This document shows, one piece after another, positions 1 through 8,850 of a stretch of 64,000 nucleotides of DNA. The notes under the pieces were generated by a model. It was not told where the DNA came from. It worked only from the letters and a program-made list of their open reading frames with translations, and made no database searches. The translations under genes were made by a program, and so were the position numbers. This DNA is from Micromonospora solifontis. GTDB lineage: Bacteria > Actinomycetota > Actinomycetes > Mycobacteriales > Micromonosporaceae. Position 1 is the first letter of the stretch. Each line of letters begins with the position of its first letter. Location: assembly GCF_003725545.1 (NCBI RefSeq), contig NZ_RJLN01000009.1, positions 1 through 64,000 on the forward strand, written 5' to 3'.

Positions 1-1
1 C

Positions 2-184
2 ATCCACCTGGCCGAACTGCTCCGCGCCGGCCTGCACGGCGAGGCGGTGCCCCGCCGCCCGGAACAGAGCTGGGGCGAGCGGCCGCAACCACCTTCGGCG
101 GTCGCCCGCTGGACGGCGGCGGGTCTGGTCGCGGCCGCCGCGCTGGCCCCCGTGGCCGCGCTCGTCCGCCGGTGGTCGCGATGA
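2..184 (+). CDS. C-terminal end of an unidentified protein (cut by window edge)
   Basis: An open frame enters from the left edge and ends at a TGA that overlaps the ATG of the next gene (ATGA), which argues that it is a real, translationally coupled gene. About 60 residues are visible: a Pro/Arg/Glu-rich stretch, then an Ala/Leu/Val hydrophobic helix of about 17 residues, then a basic RRWSR end. This resembles a C-terminal membrane anchor. The SDR at 3703-4716 ends with a similar hydrophobic helix and basic tail, so an SDR is one possibility, but the catalytic part lies outside the window and no family can be assigned. Confidence 0.5.
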   Translation: MHLAELLRAGLHGEAVPRRPEQSWGERPQPPSAVARWTAAGLVAAAALAPVAALVRRWSR

Positions 185-1269
185 CCGGGCTGCGGCTCGC
201 CGCCGAGGCCTACCGGATCCCCACCGACGCCCCGGAGGGCGACGGCACCCTGGCCTGGAGCAGCACCACGCTGGTGCTGGTCCGGGCCGAGGCCGACGGG
301 CACACCGGCCTGGGCTGGACCTACGGGCCACCGGCGGTCGTGCCGGTGGTGGCGGACCTGTTCGCCCCGGTGGTGACCGACCTCGATCCGGACGACGTGC
401 CGGCGGCCTGGACGGCCATGCGGCGCCGGCTGCGCAACGCCGGCCGGCCGGGGGTTGCCGGGCTCGCCCTGTCGGCCGCCGACTGCGCGATCTGGGACCT
501 CAAGGCCCGCCGGCACGGCCTGTCCCTCGCCCGGCTGCTCGGCACCGTCCGCCGGCAGGTGCCGGTGTACGGCAGCGGCGGCTTCACCACCTACGACGAG
601 GCGCGGCAGCACCGGCAACTCGCCGGCTGGGTGCACGAGCAGGGCATCCCCCGGGTGAAGATCAAGATCGGCGGGTCGTGCGGCACGGAGGTGCCCCGCG
701 ACCTGGCCCGGATGGCCGCGGCCCGGCGCACCATCGGCGAGGACGCCGAGCTGTACGTCGACGCCAACGGCGCCTACCAGCGCAAGCAGGCGATCCGGGT
801 CGCACACGCCGCGGCGGACCTGGACGTGCGCTGGTACGAGGAACCGGTCAGCTCCGACGACCTGCCCGGCCTCGGCCTGATCCGCGACCACGTCGCGCCG
901 GACGTGGCGGCCGGCGAGTACGGCTTCGACCTGGTCTACTTCCACCGGATGGCCCCGTACGTGGACTGCCTGCAGATCGACGTCACGCGGTGCGGCGGGA
1001 TCAGCGAGTTCCTGCGGGCGGCCGCGGTGGCCGCGGCGGCCGGCCTGGAGGTGTCCGCGCACTGCGCCCCGCACCAGCACCTGCCGGTCGCCGCCGCCAC
1101 CCCCAACCTGCGCCACATCGAGTGGTTCCACGACCACGTACGCATCGAGTCGATGCTCTTCGACGGCGCCGCGCCGGCCACCGGTGGCGCCGCGCCCGTG
1201 CCGCTGGACCGGCCCGGCAACGGCCTGGACTTCCGGGCCGACCAGGCGCAGCAGTACCGGGTGGCCTGA
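181..1269 (+). CDS. enolase-superfamily enzyme, mandelate racemase subgroup
   Basis: The 362-residue protein has the full catalytic set of the mandelate racemase subgroup: a KxK motif (K160, K162), metal ligands D194 in VDANGAY, E220 in EEP and E246 in GEYGFD, and the Asp/His dyad D267 and H294. These fall within three residues of the equivalents in mandelate racemase itself. Members abstract a proton alpha to a carboxylate and are usually sugar-acid dehydratases or racemases; the substrate cannot be read from sequence. I chose the ATG at 181, which overlaps the upstream stop, over a GTG at 172. It is followed after one base by a small membrane protein gene, so the three genes probably form an operon. 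Likely cytosolic. Confidence 0.85.
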   Translation: MTGLRLAAEAYRIPTDAPEGDGTLAWSSTTLVLVRAEADGHTGLGWTYGPPAVVPVVADLFAPVVTDLDPDDVPAAWTAMRRRLRNAGRPGVAGLALSAADCAIWDLKARRHGLSLARLLGTVRRQVPVYGSGGFTTYDEARQHRQLAGWVHEQGIPRVKIKIGGSCGTEVPRDLARMAAARRTIGEDAELYVDANGAYQRKQAIRVAHAAADLDVRWYEEPVSSDDLPGLGLIRDHVAPDVAAGEYGFDLVYFHRMAPYVDCLQIDVTRCGGISEFLRAAAVAAAAGLEVSAHCAPHQHLPVAAATPNLRHIEWFHDHVRIESMLFDGAAPATGGAAPVPLDRPGNGLDFRADQAQQYRVA

Positions 1270-1270
1270 G

Positions 1271-1633
1271 ATGGCGGACCGGGCCGAGCCGCTGCGCGGC
1301 GTGACGGTCGCGGCCCGGTCGGCCTGGGGCGCCCTGCTGCTGCTCGCGCCCCGTGCGCTGCTGCGGCCGGTCGGCCCGGCCACCACCACGGCGGTGGTGA
1401 CGCTGCGGGTGCTCGGGGCCCGGCATCTGGTGCAGGCCGCGGTGACCGTCCGCCGGCCCACGCCGGGAGTGTTCGCCGCCGGCGCGGCCGTGGACGGCCT
1501 GCACTCCCTCACGGCGCTCGCCCTCGCCGCCGTCGACCGTCGCCAGCGGTCCGCCGCCCTGGCGAACGCGGCCGTCGCCGCCGGTTGGGCGCTTCTGGGC
1601 GCCCTCGTCGCCGGCCGAGGGGGAGCGTCGTGA
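1271..1633 (+). CDS. small hydrophobic protein of unknown function
   Basis: A 120-residue protein starting one base after the stop of the enolase-superfamily gene. It is dominated by Ala, Leu and Val with several short hydrophobic helices (around residues 15-30, 40-55, 68-85 and 95-115) separated by Arg-rich loops, as expected for a small inner-membrane protein with arginines at the cytosolic side. It matches no family I recognise. Position and coupling suggest co-expression with the upstream enzyme. It ends 42 bases before the convergent GH15 gene. Confidence 0.6.
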   Translation: MADRAEPLRGVTVAARSAWGALLLLAPRALLRPVGPATTTAVVTLRVLGARHLVQAAVTVRRPTPGVFAAGAAVDGLHSLTALALAAVDRRQRSAALANAAVAAGWALLGALVAGRGGAS

Positions 1634-1675
1634 AGCCTCGCCCCGATCGCAGGTTCCGGCCGGTGGTTGGCACGG

Positions 1676-3445
1676 TCAGTAGCAGGGGTCGACCTGGCGG
1701 AGCGTCGCGGCCGTCTCCAGCATCAACGCGTGCACGAAACCCTGGGGTACGTTGCCGCGCAGTTGCCGCTGGCGTACGTCGTACTCCTCGGTGTAGAGGC
1801 CGGGCGGCCCGCACGCCGCCCGGTTGCGTTCGAACCACCGGTTGGCCGCCACCGGGTCCCCCGCCTGCCAGGCGGCCAGGGCGGCGGCGAACCCGCAGAG
1901 CAGGAACGCGCCCTCGGCATCGCCGAGCGGGCGCCGGTCCGGGCGGAACCGGTACAGGTAGCCGTCCTGGGCCAGCTCCGCGAGGACCGCCCGGCGGGTC
2001 CGCTCGGTGCGCGGATCCTGCGGCGGGAGCGCGCCCCGGATGCCGGGCAGCAGCAGCGCCGCGTCCACCCGGTCGTCGTCGTAGGCCCGCTGCCAGCGGC
2101 CGTCGGGCGAGAGGCCGTGGGCGGAGACGTCGGCGAGGATCCGGTCGGCCAGCGCCGACCAGCCCGCTGCCAGCCTCGGCGTGGCGACCCCGGCCGCGGC
2201 CCGTAGCCCCGCCACGCAGGTCAGCTTCGAATGGGTCCACTGCCGCGGCGGCAGCTCCCAGATGCCCGAGTCCGGCTGCGACCAGCGCCGGCCGATCGCG
2301 GCGGCGGCCGTCTCCATGGCGTGCCGGGCGTCGCTGTCCAGCCGGTCGTGCCGCTGCGCGGCGGCCAGCACCATGAGCACCTCGCCATAGGCGTCCAGCT
2401 GGAACTGACCACTCACCCAGTTGCCGGTCCGCGCGTGTGCGCCCGGATAGCCGGGCAGCTCGGCCAGCCGCTCCTCGTGCGGCACCGGATCGCCGTCGAC
2501 CGTGTACGCCGGGGCGAGGCGGTCGCCGTCGGCCAGCACCCGCTCGGTGAGGAACGCGACCGCGTCGTCGAGCAGGTCGAAGCGGCCGACCAGGGCCGAG
2601 GCCTGGCCGGCGTAGGACTGGTCGCGGATCCACGCGTACCGGTAGTCGTAGTTGCGCCCGGCCATCGCCCGCTCCGGCAGGGCGGTGGTGGCGGCGGCCA
2701 CCATGCCGCCGCCCGGGCGGGTCATCCCGCGCAGCACCGCGTAGGCCAGGACGGCGTCGCGCCGGACCGGTCCGGCCAGCGACGGGACCACCGACGCCCA
2801 GTGGTGCTGGGTGATCCGCCACAGCTCCCCGGCCGGCTGGCACGGTTGCTCCAGCCTGACGGCGGCCAGTTCCAGCACCAGGTCGTGCCGACCGCCGGCC
2901 GGCACGGTCAGCTCACCGGTGAGGAAGCCGTGCCGGTCCCGGCGCAGCCCCGCCCCGCCGTGGAACCGCAGGTGGAGCCCGCCGGTGCGGGCCAGCCACC
3001 GGTCGCCGTCGCGGGTCACGTCGCGGACCGGCTGCCGGCCGAAGTCGGCCCGCGGATCCAGCACCACCCGCACCCGGGCCGGCCGGTCCAGGGCGCGGAC
3101 CTGGCGCAGCAGCACCAGCTTCTCCGCCTCGCCGGGGAAGACCAGGGCCTCCCGGGACTCGATGATGCCGTCCCCGGTGACCCACCTGCTGCGCCAGATC
3201 AGCGACCCCGGCTCGTAGTGCCCGCCCCAGACGAAGCGTCCCGTCGTCGGGGTGACCAGGTATCGGCCGGCCCCGCCGAGCAACGCGCTGAACACCGCCG
3301 GGTCGGACCAGCCCGGGGCGCACAGCCACGCCACGTCCCCGGCCGGCCCGATCAGCGCACCCCGGTGTCCGTCGGCGAGCAGCGCGTAGTCGCGCAGCAC
3401 GGCCGGCCTGGCGCCGGTGTTCGGGTTGACGTCCTCGCCCGGCAT
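1676..3445 (-). CDS. glycoside hydrolase family 15 (glucoamylase/trehalase-like)
   Basis: The 589-residue protein has the two-part GH15 architecture: an N-terminal beta-sandwich region (about 1-220) and a C-terminal (alpha/alpha)6 barrel. Barrel hallmarks are visible: YDYRYAWIRD (266-275), DSGIWE (392-397, first catalytic Glu region) and GLYTEEYD (549-556, second catalytic acid region), followed by GNVPQGFVH. GH15 enzymes release glucose from alpha-1,4-glucans or split trehalose; in actinobacteria many cytosolic GH15 proteins of this length act on trehalose or maltooligosaccharides. There is no signal peptide, so it is probably intracellular. It is divergent from the SDR gene across a 257-base gap in which I see no clear operator. 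Confidence 0.87.
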   Translation of the reverse strand: MPGEDVNPNTGARPAVLRDYALLADGHRGALIGPAGDVAWLCAPGWSDPAVFSALLGGAGRYLVTPTTGRFVWGGHYEPGSLIWRSRWVTGDGIIESREALVFPGEAEKLVLLRQVRALDRPARVRVVLDPRADFGRQPVRDVTRDGDRWLARTGGLHLRFHGGAGLRRDRHGFLTGELTVPAGGRHDLVLELAAVRLEQPCQPAGELWRITQHHWASVVPSLAGPVRRDAVLAYAVLRGMTRPGGGMVAAATTALPERAMAGRNYDYRYAWIRDQSYAGQASALVGRFDLLDDAVAFLTERVLADGDRLAPAYTVDGDPVPHEERLAELPGYPGAHARTGNWVSGQFQLDAYGEVLMVLAAAQRHDRLDSDARHAMETAAAAIGRRWSQPDSGIWELPPRQWTHSKLTCVAGLRAAAGVATPRLAAGWSALADRILADVSAHGLSPDGRWQRAYDDDRVDAALLLPGIRGALPPQDPRTERTRRAVLAELAQDGYLYRFRPDRRPLGDAEGAFLLCGFAAALAAWQAGDPVAANRWFERNRAACGPPGLYTEEYDVRQRQLRGNVPQGFVHALMLETAATLRQVDPCY

Positions 3446-3702
3446 GCCGCGGCTCAGGGGGTGTGCGGGACGGGGTTCGGCATCTCAGGTGCCTCTCGGC
3501 TCGTCGGCATCCGTGTCGCCGCGGATACCCGTCTGCCTCCGCCTGACACGTTCCGGCCGCTGCCTTCCCGACCGCCCGCGGTCACCGGTCGCGCCTGGCC
3601 GAACCCGTCGAGACGGACGTACCGGCACATCCGGCCCCGTCCGGTGACTGGGTGGGCCGCAGGTGGGTAGTGCCCGATGGAGAGCACGAGACGGGAGGCG
3701 AG

Positions 3703-4716
3703 ATGGCCGGGCATGGACGGAACATCCGGGTGGCGGTGGTGACCGGGGCGAGCGCGGGGGTCGGCCGGGCGACCGCCCGGCTGCTCGCCCGGCGCGGGAT
3801 CGCCATCGCGCTGCTGGCCCGGGGACGGGTCGGCTTGGACGCGGCGGCCGAGGAGGTGCGGGCCGCCGGCAGCCGGCCGCTGCCGATCGAGGTCGACATG
3901 GCCGACTACGACCAGGTGGTCGCCGCCGGCCGGCGGATCGAGGCGGAACTCGGACCGACCGACCTGTGGATCAACGACGCGTTCAGCTCCGTCTTCGCGC
4001 CGTTCCAGGAGACCCGGCCGGAGGAGTTCCGCCGCGCCATGGAGGTCACCTATCTGGGGTACGTGCACGGCACCCGGGTGGCGCTGTCGTACATGACGTC
4101 CCGCAACCGGGGGACGATCGTGCAGGTCGGATCGGCGTTGGCCTACCGCGGCATCCCGCTGCAGGCGGCCTACTGCGGCGCGAAGCACGCGATCGTCGGC
4201 TTCACCGAGTCGCTGCGCTGCGAGCTGCTGCACGAGGGCAGCCAGGTGCAGGTCACGATGGTGCACCTGCCGGCGGTGAACACCCCGCAGTTCGACTGGC
4301 TGCTCTCCCGGCTGCCCCGGCACGCCGAACCGGTGCCGCCGATCTACGAGCCGGAGGTCGCCGCCCGGGCGATCGTCGGCGCCGCCGACCGGCCCCGCCG
4401 CCGGGAGTACTGGGTCGGCGCGTCCACCGTGCTGACCATCCTCGCCAACCGCGTGGTGCCGGGGCTGCTCGACCGCTACCTGGCCCGGACGGGCTACAAG
4501 TCGCAGCAGACCGCCCGGCCGGCCGACCACGACCGGCCGAACAACCTCTGGCACCCGCTGGACGGGCCGGGCGGGCACGACTACGGCGCGCGGGGCGAGT
4601 TCACCGGCCGCTCGCACAGCCACAGCCCGCAGGCCTGGCTGTCCCGGCACCGCCTGGTCGCCGCCGCTGGGCTGGCCGCCACCGCGGCGGGCGTGACCGC
4701 CTGGCGCCGGCACTGA
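3703..4716 (+). CDS. short-chain dehydrogenase/reductase with C-terminal hydrophobic tail
   Basis: A 337-residue classical SDR. The NAD(P)-binding motif TGASAGVG starts at residue 14 and the catalytic pair is Y157 and K161 in YCGAKHA, preceded by a serine-containing strand. An insert and a C-terminal extension of about 80 residues follow the Rossmann fold and end in a hydrophobic helix (about 316-335) plus RRH, suggesting membrane attachment. I chose the ATG at 3703 because GGGAGG (3693-3698) lies just upstream; an in-frame GTG at 3652 lacks such a site. Proteins of this shape are common in actinobacteria with unknown substrates. The next fragment begins four bases after its stop. Confidence 0.85.
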   Translation: MAGHGRNIRVAVVTGASAGVGRATARLLARRGIAIALLARGRVGLDAAAEEVRAAGSRPLPIEVDMADYDQVVAAGRRIEAELGPTDLWINDAFSSVFAPFQETRPEEFRRAMEVTYLGYVHGTRVALSYMTSRNRGTIVQVGSALAYRGIPLQAAYCGAKHAIVGFTESLRCELLHEGSQVQVTMVHLPAVNTPQFDWLLSRLPRHAEPVPPIYEPEVAARAIVGAADRPRRREYWVGASTVLTILANRVVPGLLDRYLARTGYKSQQTARPADHDRPNNLWHPLDGPGGHDYGARGEFTGRSHSHSPQAWLSRHRLVAAAGLAATAAGVTAWRRH

Positions 4717-4719
4717 CCC

Positions 4720-4962
4720 GTGACGAAGCTGCACCGCGCCGTGGCGCTGCGCGGCGTGGCCGGGCCGCGGGCGGCACTGGCCGCGGTCGAGGACCTCGCC
4801 GAACCGCTGTCCGGTTACCACCTCTGGCACGCCACCCGGGCCGAGCTGCTGCGCGAACTTGGCCGCGCCGACGCGGCCCGGGCGGCCGACGCGCGGGCGC
4901 TGGCGCTGACCGCGAACCCGGCCGAGCAGTCGCTGCTGCGCCAGCGGATCAGCTGGGCGTGA
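4720..4962 (+). pseudogene. stranded C-terminal fragment of an ECF42-type sigma factor
   Basis: The 80-residue frame reads as the tail of the long C-terminal extension of ECF42 (DUF6596-containing) sigma factors: a helical segment LHRAVAL, then YHLWHATRAELLRELGR, then ALALTANPAE near the end. Full family members are about 400 residues and carry sigma2 and sigma4 regions, which are absent here; the upstream DNA encodes the SDR. The frame opens with GTG four bases after the SDR stop, so it may still be translated by coupling. I read it as a deletion relic, or possibly a retained small TPR-like protein. A recent fusion or rearrangement at about 4716 is implied. Confidence 0.55.
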
Positions 4963-5000
4963 CCCGATTGACCGCATAGAGATATGTCAGTACGCTGCCC

Positions 5001-5014
5001 GGAAAGCGCTTACC
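5001..5014. promoter_or_regulatory. LacI-type operator candidate upstream of the pectate lyase
   Basis: The 14-mer GGAAAGCGCTTACC is palindromic around AGCGCT with one mismatch. It resembles operators of LacI-family regulators such as CebR that control secreted polysaccharide hydrolases in actinomycetes. It sits about 205 bases before the start of the secreted pectate lyase, in an otherwise empty 257-base gap. Repression relieved by plant-wall oligosaccharides is an inference. Confidence 0.5.
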
Positions 5015-5219
5015 CACCTCTGCGGCACCGACCGTTCGGTCCGGCGGCGTTCCACTCGCCTCCGAAGCCGTACGGCGTGCCAGGCCAGTGAGCCGGTCCG
5101 GCGCGAAGGGTCCATCGACGATGGACGTCCGGGTAGGAAGGCCCGCCTCGACATCGGCCGGGCACCGGTGTCGGTCCCCTGGCGGGGGCTCTGCCACACC
5201 GACCCGCAGGAGTAAGACC

Positions 5220-6833
5220 ATGATCTATCGACAGCGCCGTACGGCGTCGTGGCTCGCCACGCTCGCGGCGGCGTCGCTCGCCGCGACGGGCGTGGTGCTC
5301 ACCGCGACGGCGGCCCAGGCGGCCGTCGGCTGCCGCGTCGACTACACCGTGTCCACCCAGTGGTCCGGTGGCTTCACCGCGAACGTCAACCTCACCAACC
5401 TCGGCGACCCGCTCAGCTCCTGGGCGGTCACCTGGTCCTTCGGCGCCGGTCAGACCGTCAGCCAGGGCTGGAACGCCGACTTCACGCAGAGCGGCAGCGC
5501 GGTACGGGCGGCGAACGTCAGCTACAACGGCAACCTCGCCACCAACGCGACGGTCTCGTTCGGCTTCAACGGCACCTGGAACAACAGCAGCAACCCGACC
5601 CCGACCAGCTTCGCGGTCAACGGCGTCCCCTGCACCGGCGGGGTCACCCCCACCACCGGCACGCCGCCGACCAGCGCACCGCCCACCACGCCGCCGCCGA
5701 CCACGCCGCCGCCGACCACTCCGCCGCCGACCACCCCGCCGCCGACCAGCGGCGCGGTGTACGCCTCGCCGAACGGCAGCGCGAGCGCGGCCGGAACCCA
5801 GTCGAACCCGACCACACTGGCCTCGGCGATCACCCGGGTCGGCGCGGGCGGGACCGTCTACCTGCGAGGCGGGACCTACAACCTGGCGCAGACGGTCACC
5901 ATCGCGCAGGGCAACAACGGCACCGCGAGCGCCCGCAAGAATCTGTTCGCGTACCCGGGTGAGACGCCGATCCTGAACTTCTCGGCGATGACCGAGGACG
6001 CGGCCAACCGGGGCCTCGCCCTGAACGGCTCGTACTGGCACGTCTCCGGGCTCGTCGTCGAGCGGGCCGGTGACAACGGCATCTTCGTCGGCGGCAGCAA
6101 CAACATCATCGAGCGGACGGTGACCCGGTTCAACCGCGACACCGGCCTGCAGTTGGGGCGGATATCCTCCAGCACGCCCCGTGACCAGTGGCCCGCCAAC
6201 AACCTCATGGTCAGCGTCGAATCGCACGACAACGCCGACTCCGACGGCGAGGACGCCGACGGTTTCGCCGCCAAGCTCACCGTCGGCAGCGGCAACGTCT
6301 TCCGCTACGCGGTGTCCCACAACAACATCGACGACGGCTGGGACCTCTACACGAAGAGCGACACGGGCGCGATCGGGCCGGTCACCATCGAGGACTCCCT
6401 CTCCTACAACAACGGCACGCTCAGCAACGGCACCCAGAACGGCAACGGGGACCGCAACGGCTACAAGCTCGGCGGCGAGGACATCCCGGTCAACCACATC
6501 ATCCAGCGCAACATCGCCTACCGGAACGGCAAGCACGGCTTCACCTACAACCGCAACCCCGGCACGATGTCGATCTCGAACAACGTGAGCATCGACAACA
6601 CCGAGCGCAACTTCTCGTTCGACGCCGGCACCTCGGTGTTCCGCAACAACGTCTCGTGCCGCAGCGGCAGCGGGTCGAACGACAAGATCGTGGGCAACGC
6701 CGACAGCTCGAACCAGTTCTGGATGGGCTCCAACGGCTCCCGGTGCGCCACCTACTCCGGCGCCCTGGGCTGGTCCTTCGCCTCCGACGGCCGCCTGGTC
6801 GTGACCTTCGGCGGCCGAGTGGTGACGCCCTGA
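5220..6833 (+). CDS. secreted CBM2 - PL9 pectate lyase
   Basis: The 537-residue protein has a Sec signal peptide (RQRR, hydrophobic core, cleavage after TAAQA near residue 34). A cellulose-binding CBM2 follows at about 35-140, with conserved Trp residues and the two end cysteines. Next come a Pro/Thr linker of four PTTPP-type units and a right-handed parallel beta-helix (about 180-537). The helix shows the PL9 signature: an Asp-rich calcium site (DSDGEDADGFAAK, with the likely catalytic Lys), then NNIDDGWDLY. PL9 enzymes cleave polygalacturonate by beta-elimination. The CBM would anchor the enzyme to plant wall cellulose. AGGAG at 5208-5212 supports the ATG at 5220. Confidence 0.88.
   Translation: MIYRQRRTASWLATLAAASLAATGVVLTATAAQAAVGCRVDYTVSTQWSGGFTANVNLTNLGDPLSSWAVTWSFGAGQTVSQGWNADFTQSGSAVRAANVSYNGNLATNATVSFGFNGTWNNSSNPTPTSFAVNGVPCTGGVTPTTGTPPTSAPPTTPPPTTPPPTTPPPTTPPPTSGAVYASPNGSASAAGTQSNPTTLASAITRVGAGGTVYLRGGTYNLAQTVTIAQGNNGTASARKNLFAYPGETPILNFSAMTEDAANRGLALNGSYWHVSGLVVERAGDNGIFVGGSNNIIERTVTRFNRDTGLQLGRISSSTPRDQWPANNLMVSVESHDNADSDGEDADGFAAKLTVGSGNVFRYAVSHNNIDDGWDLYTKSDTGAIGPVTIEDSLSYNNGTLSNGTQNGNGDRNGYKLGGEDIPVNHIIQRNIAYRNGKHGFTYNRNPGTMSISNNVSIDNTERNFSFDAGTSVFRNNVSCRSGSGSNDKIVGNADSSNQFWMGSNGSRCATYSGALGWSFASDGRLVVTFGGRVVTP
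5685..5744 (+). repeat. four 15-base tandem repeats encoding the Pro/Thr linker
   Basis: Four in-frame copies of a unit close to ACCACGCCGCCGCCG encode TTPPP repeats joining the CBM2 and the beta-helix. The copies differ only in third-position bases of the second Thr codon. Copy number is likely variable between strains. Confidence 0.85.
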
Positions 6834-6856
6834 TCCGTCCGTCGTCGCGCGGCGTG

Positions 6857-6923
6857 CGGCTCGGCCGCCGTCGCGCGCCGCCGCCGAGCCGTCCCGGCAG
6901 CCGAGCCGTTCGGGACTGCCGGG
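6857..6923. terminator. two GC-rich hairpins between convergent genes
   Basis: CGGCTCGGC (6857-6865) pairs perfectly with GCCGAGCCG (6883-6891), and CCCGGCAG (6893-6900) pairs with CTGCCGGG (6916-6923). They lie just past the pectate lyase stop and before the stop of the convergent MFS gene. There is no T-tract, as is usual for actinobacterial terminators, so function is inferred from position and stability. Confidence 0.6.
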
Positions 6924-7013
6924 GCGGCCGGCGGTGCCCACGCCCGGACCGCGGATCCAGCGGGGCGCCGCGTCGGGCGTACCGACGGTGCGACAGCGAC
7001 CGTGTCGGCACCG

Positions 7014-8213
7014 TCATGCGGTCGATCGTCCGGCTGACCGGTGGTCCGGTCGTCGCCGGGCAGCCAGGAAGATCGGCACGGACGCCAGTTGCACGCCGGC
7101 TGCGAACGCCACGAGCGCGACACGGGAACGCTCGTAGAGCAGACCCGCCGTCACGGCGCCGACCACCCAGCCCCCGCCGTACCCGGCGTAGTAGAGGCCG
7201 AACGCCAGGTTGCGCCGCCCGCGCGGCAGGACGCCGGCGACGAGGGCGGTGAGCAGGCTGTCCTGGGTCGCCTGCCCGATGCCCCAGAGCGCCATCCCGG
7301 CGAGCGCGAACTGAACGGGCAGGAGGAACACGAACGGTGAGAACGCGGCGGTGGCGAGCACGGCCGTGACGACCACCGGCAGGCCGATGCGGTCGAACAG
7401 CCTGCCGAGGCCGAGACTGGCCAGCGCGCCGACGCCCGTGGCCAGCGCGAGGAAGAGCGGCACGTTGCCGCGTGTCGCACCGCCCCTGGCCAGGTGGAAC
7501 GAGATCAGCTCGAAGTTCATCAGGCCGGCCGCGAAGCACGCCCCCGCCGTCAGGTAGAGCCAGTAGGCACGGGTGAAGCCCTCGGTCGTCGCTGTCGGGC
7601 GGTGCTGTTCCAGCGCGGCGGGGGCGGGAAACCGGATCCGCGCGACCGTCAACGTGATCAACGCCAGCACGGCCGGGACGGCGAGCAGCGCGTACGACGT
7701 CCGGAAGGCACCCGTGAGGAGGAGCACTCCGGCGACGACCAGCGGCCCGAGCGTGCGTCCCGTGTGATCCAGCGCCGTGTTCACCCCGTACACCCGCCCC
7801 TTGCCGTAGCGGCGGGTCGTGTAGGACAGCATGGTCTGCACGAGCGGCTTGCGGACCCCACGCCCGATGCCCTGCACCATGATCAGCCCGGCGGCGACCG
7901 GCCAGTGCCCGGCGAGGGCGAGCGCCGGCACGGCGAGCAGGTTGACGGCGTAGCCCGCGAAGACCAGGGGCCAGCGCCGGCGTATCCGGTCGCCGAGATA
8001 CCCGGACACCCCACGGGTGAGATAGTTCAGGAACTCGCTGAGCCCGCCGACGACGCTGATCACGGCGGCGCCCGCGCCGACCGACGCGAGGAACAAGCCG
8101 TTCATGCTCGCGCCACCGGAGTAGACGGTGTCACCGAACAGGTCGACGAACCCCATGAGCAGGACGAACCGGAACGCCACCGACCCCGCTGACGGTCCGG
8201 TAGCGCTCGTCAC
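7014..8213 (-). CDS. MFS transporter, drug-exporter type
   Basis: A protein of about 399 residues with roughly 12 hydrophobic helices. Arg/Gly-rich loops such as GDRIRRRWP occur between helices 2 and 3, and FDRIGLP marks the equivalent loop of the second half, as in the major facilitator superfamily. I chose the GTG at 8213 because it puts the first helix (VAFRFVLLMGFVDLFGD) close to the N-terminus and leaves a 19-base gap from the upstream TMEM175-like gene; the longer open frame would overlap that gene. Substrate is unknown. It probably forms an operon with the TMEM175-like gene. Confidence 0.78.
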   Translation of the reverse strand: MTSATGPSAGSVAFRFVLLMGFVDLFGDTVYSGGASMNGLFLASVGAGAAVISVVGGLSEFLNYLTRGVSGYLGDRIRRRWPLVFAGYAVNLLAVPALALAGHWPVAAGLIMVQGIGRGVRKPLVQTMLSYTTRRYGKGRVYGVNTALDHTGRTLGPLVVAGVLLLTGAFRTSYALLAVPAVLALITLTVARIRFPAPAALEQHRPTATTEGFTRAYWLYLTAGACFAAGLMNFELISFHLARGGATRGNVPLFLALATGVGALASLGLGRLFDRIGLPVVVTAVLATAAFSPFVFLLPVQFALAGMALWGIGQATQDSLLTALVAGVLPRGRRNLAFGLYYAGYGGGWVVGAVTAGLLYERSRVALVAFAAGVQLASVPIFLAARRRPDHRSAGRSTA

Positions 8214-8232
8214 CCGACGATCCGTCCCGTTC

Positions 8233-8850
8233 TCACGCCGCGGTCTCGTGCTCGCGGACCACCCGGTCGATGCGGCGGTCGGGGACGACCCACATGATCG
8301 CGACGACGACGAAGCAGGCCAGGGCGATCCCGACCCCGACCTGCCCACGCCGGTCGATCGTCAGGGCGCTGAGAATCCCGATGACGAGCAACGCCGGGGA
8401 GGCCTTGCCCTTGATGTCGGCGCCGATGGCCCGGCGCAGCGGCGACCCCGCACCCTGCCGCCGGATGATCACCTGCTGCAGCACGTAGTACGCGACGGCG
8501 GCGGCGAGCAGGTTCACGCCGTAGAGGACGACCGGGGTCCGCGCGAACCTCGAATCGTCCACCCAGGCCGTCGTGAACGGAAACAGCGACAGGCAGAACA
8601 GCAGTGCCAGGTTCGCCCACAGCACCCCGCCCCCGACCCGCTCCACCAGGTGGAACATGTGGTGGTGGTTGTTCCAGTAGATGCCGACGTAGACGAAGGT
8701 GAGGAGATAGGTCAGCAGCCCGACGCCGGTCGTGTGGACGAGGTCGGCGAGGTCGTGCCCCTCCGGCACCCGCAGTTCGAGCACCATGATCGTGATGATG
8801 ATGGCAAGCACCCCGTCACTGAACGCCTCCAGTCGACTGGTCGTCACCAC
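8233..8850 (-). CDS. TMEM175-family (DUF1211) potassium channel-like protein
   Basis: The 205-residue protein starts with the family hallmark RLEAFSDGVLAI (Arg plus FSD on the first helix) and has six predicted helices, including one with WNNHHHMFHLVERV, typical of prokaryotic TMEM175. These proteins form tetrameric K+-permeable channels in the inner membrane. The start is the GTG at 8850 (a second GTG follows at 8847), preceded in the coding direction by GAAGGGCGGC as a ribosome site. It is divergent from the ECF41 sigma gene and shares a family with the protein at 10957-11619, though the two sequences differ markedly. Confidence 0.82.
   Translation of the reverse strand: MVTTSRLEAFSDGVLAIIITIMVLELRVPEGHDLADLVHTTGVGLLTYLLTFVYVGIYWNNHHHMFHLVERVGGGVLWANLALLFCLSLFPFTTAWVDDSRFARTPVVLYGVNLLAAAVAYYVLQQVIIRRQGAGSPLRRAIGADIKGKASPALLVIGILSALTIDRRGQVGVGIALACFVVVAIMWVVPDRRIDRVVREHETAA

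Noticed and set aside
172-180. GTG at 172 as start of the enolase-superfamily gene
   Set aside because: The ATG at 181 overlaps the upstream stop in the typical ATGA coupling; the GTG adds only three residues.
5685-5744. Short tandem repeats as a CRISPR or regulatory repeat
   Set aside because: They are in-frame Pro/Thr linker codons inside the pectate lyase gene, without spacers.
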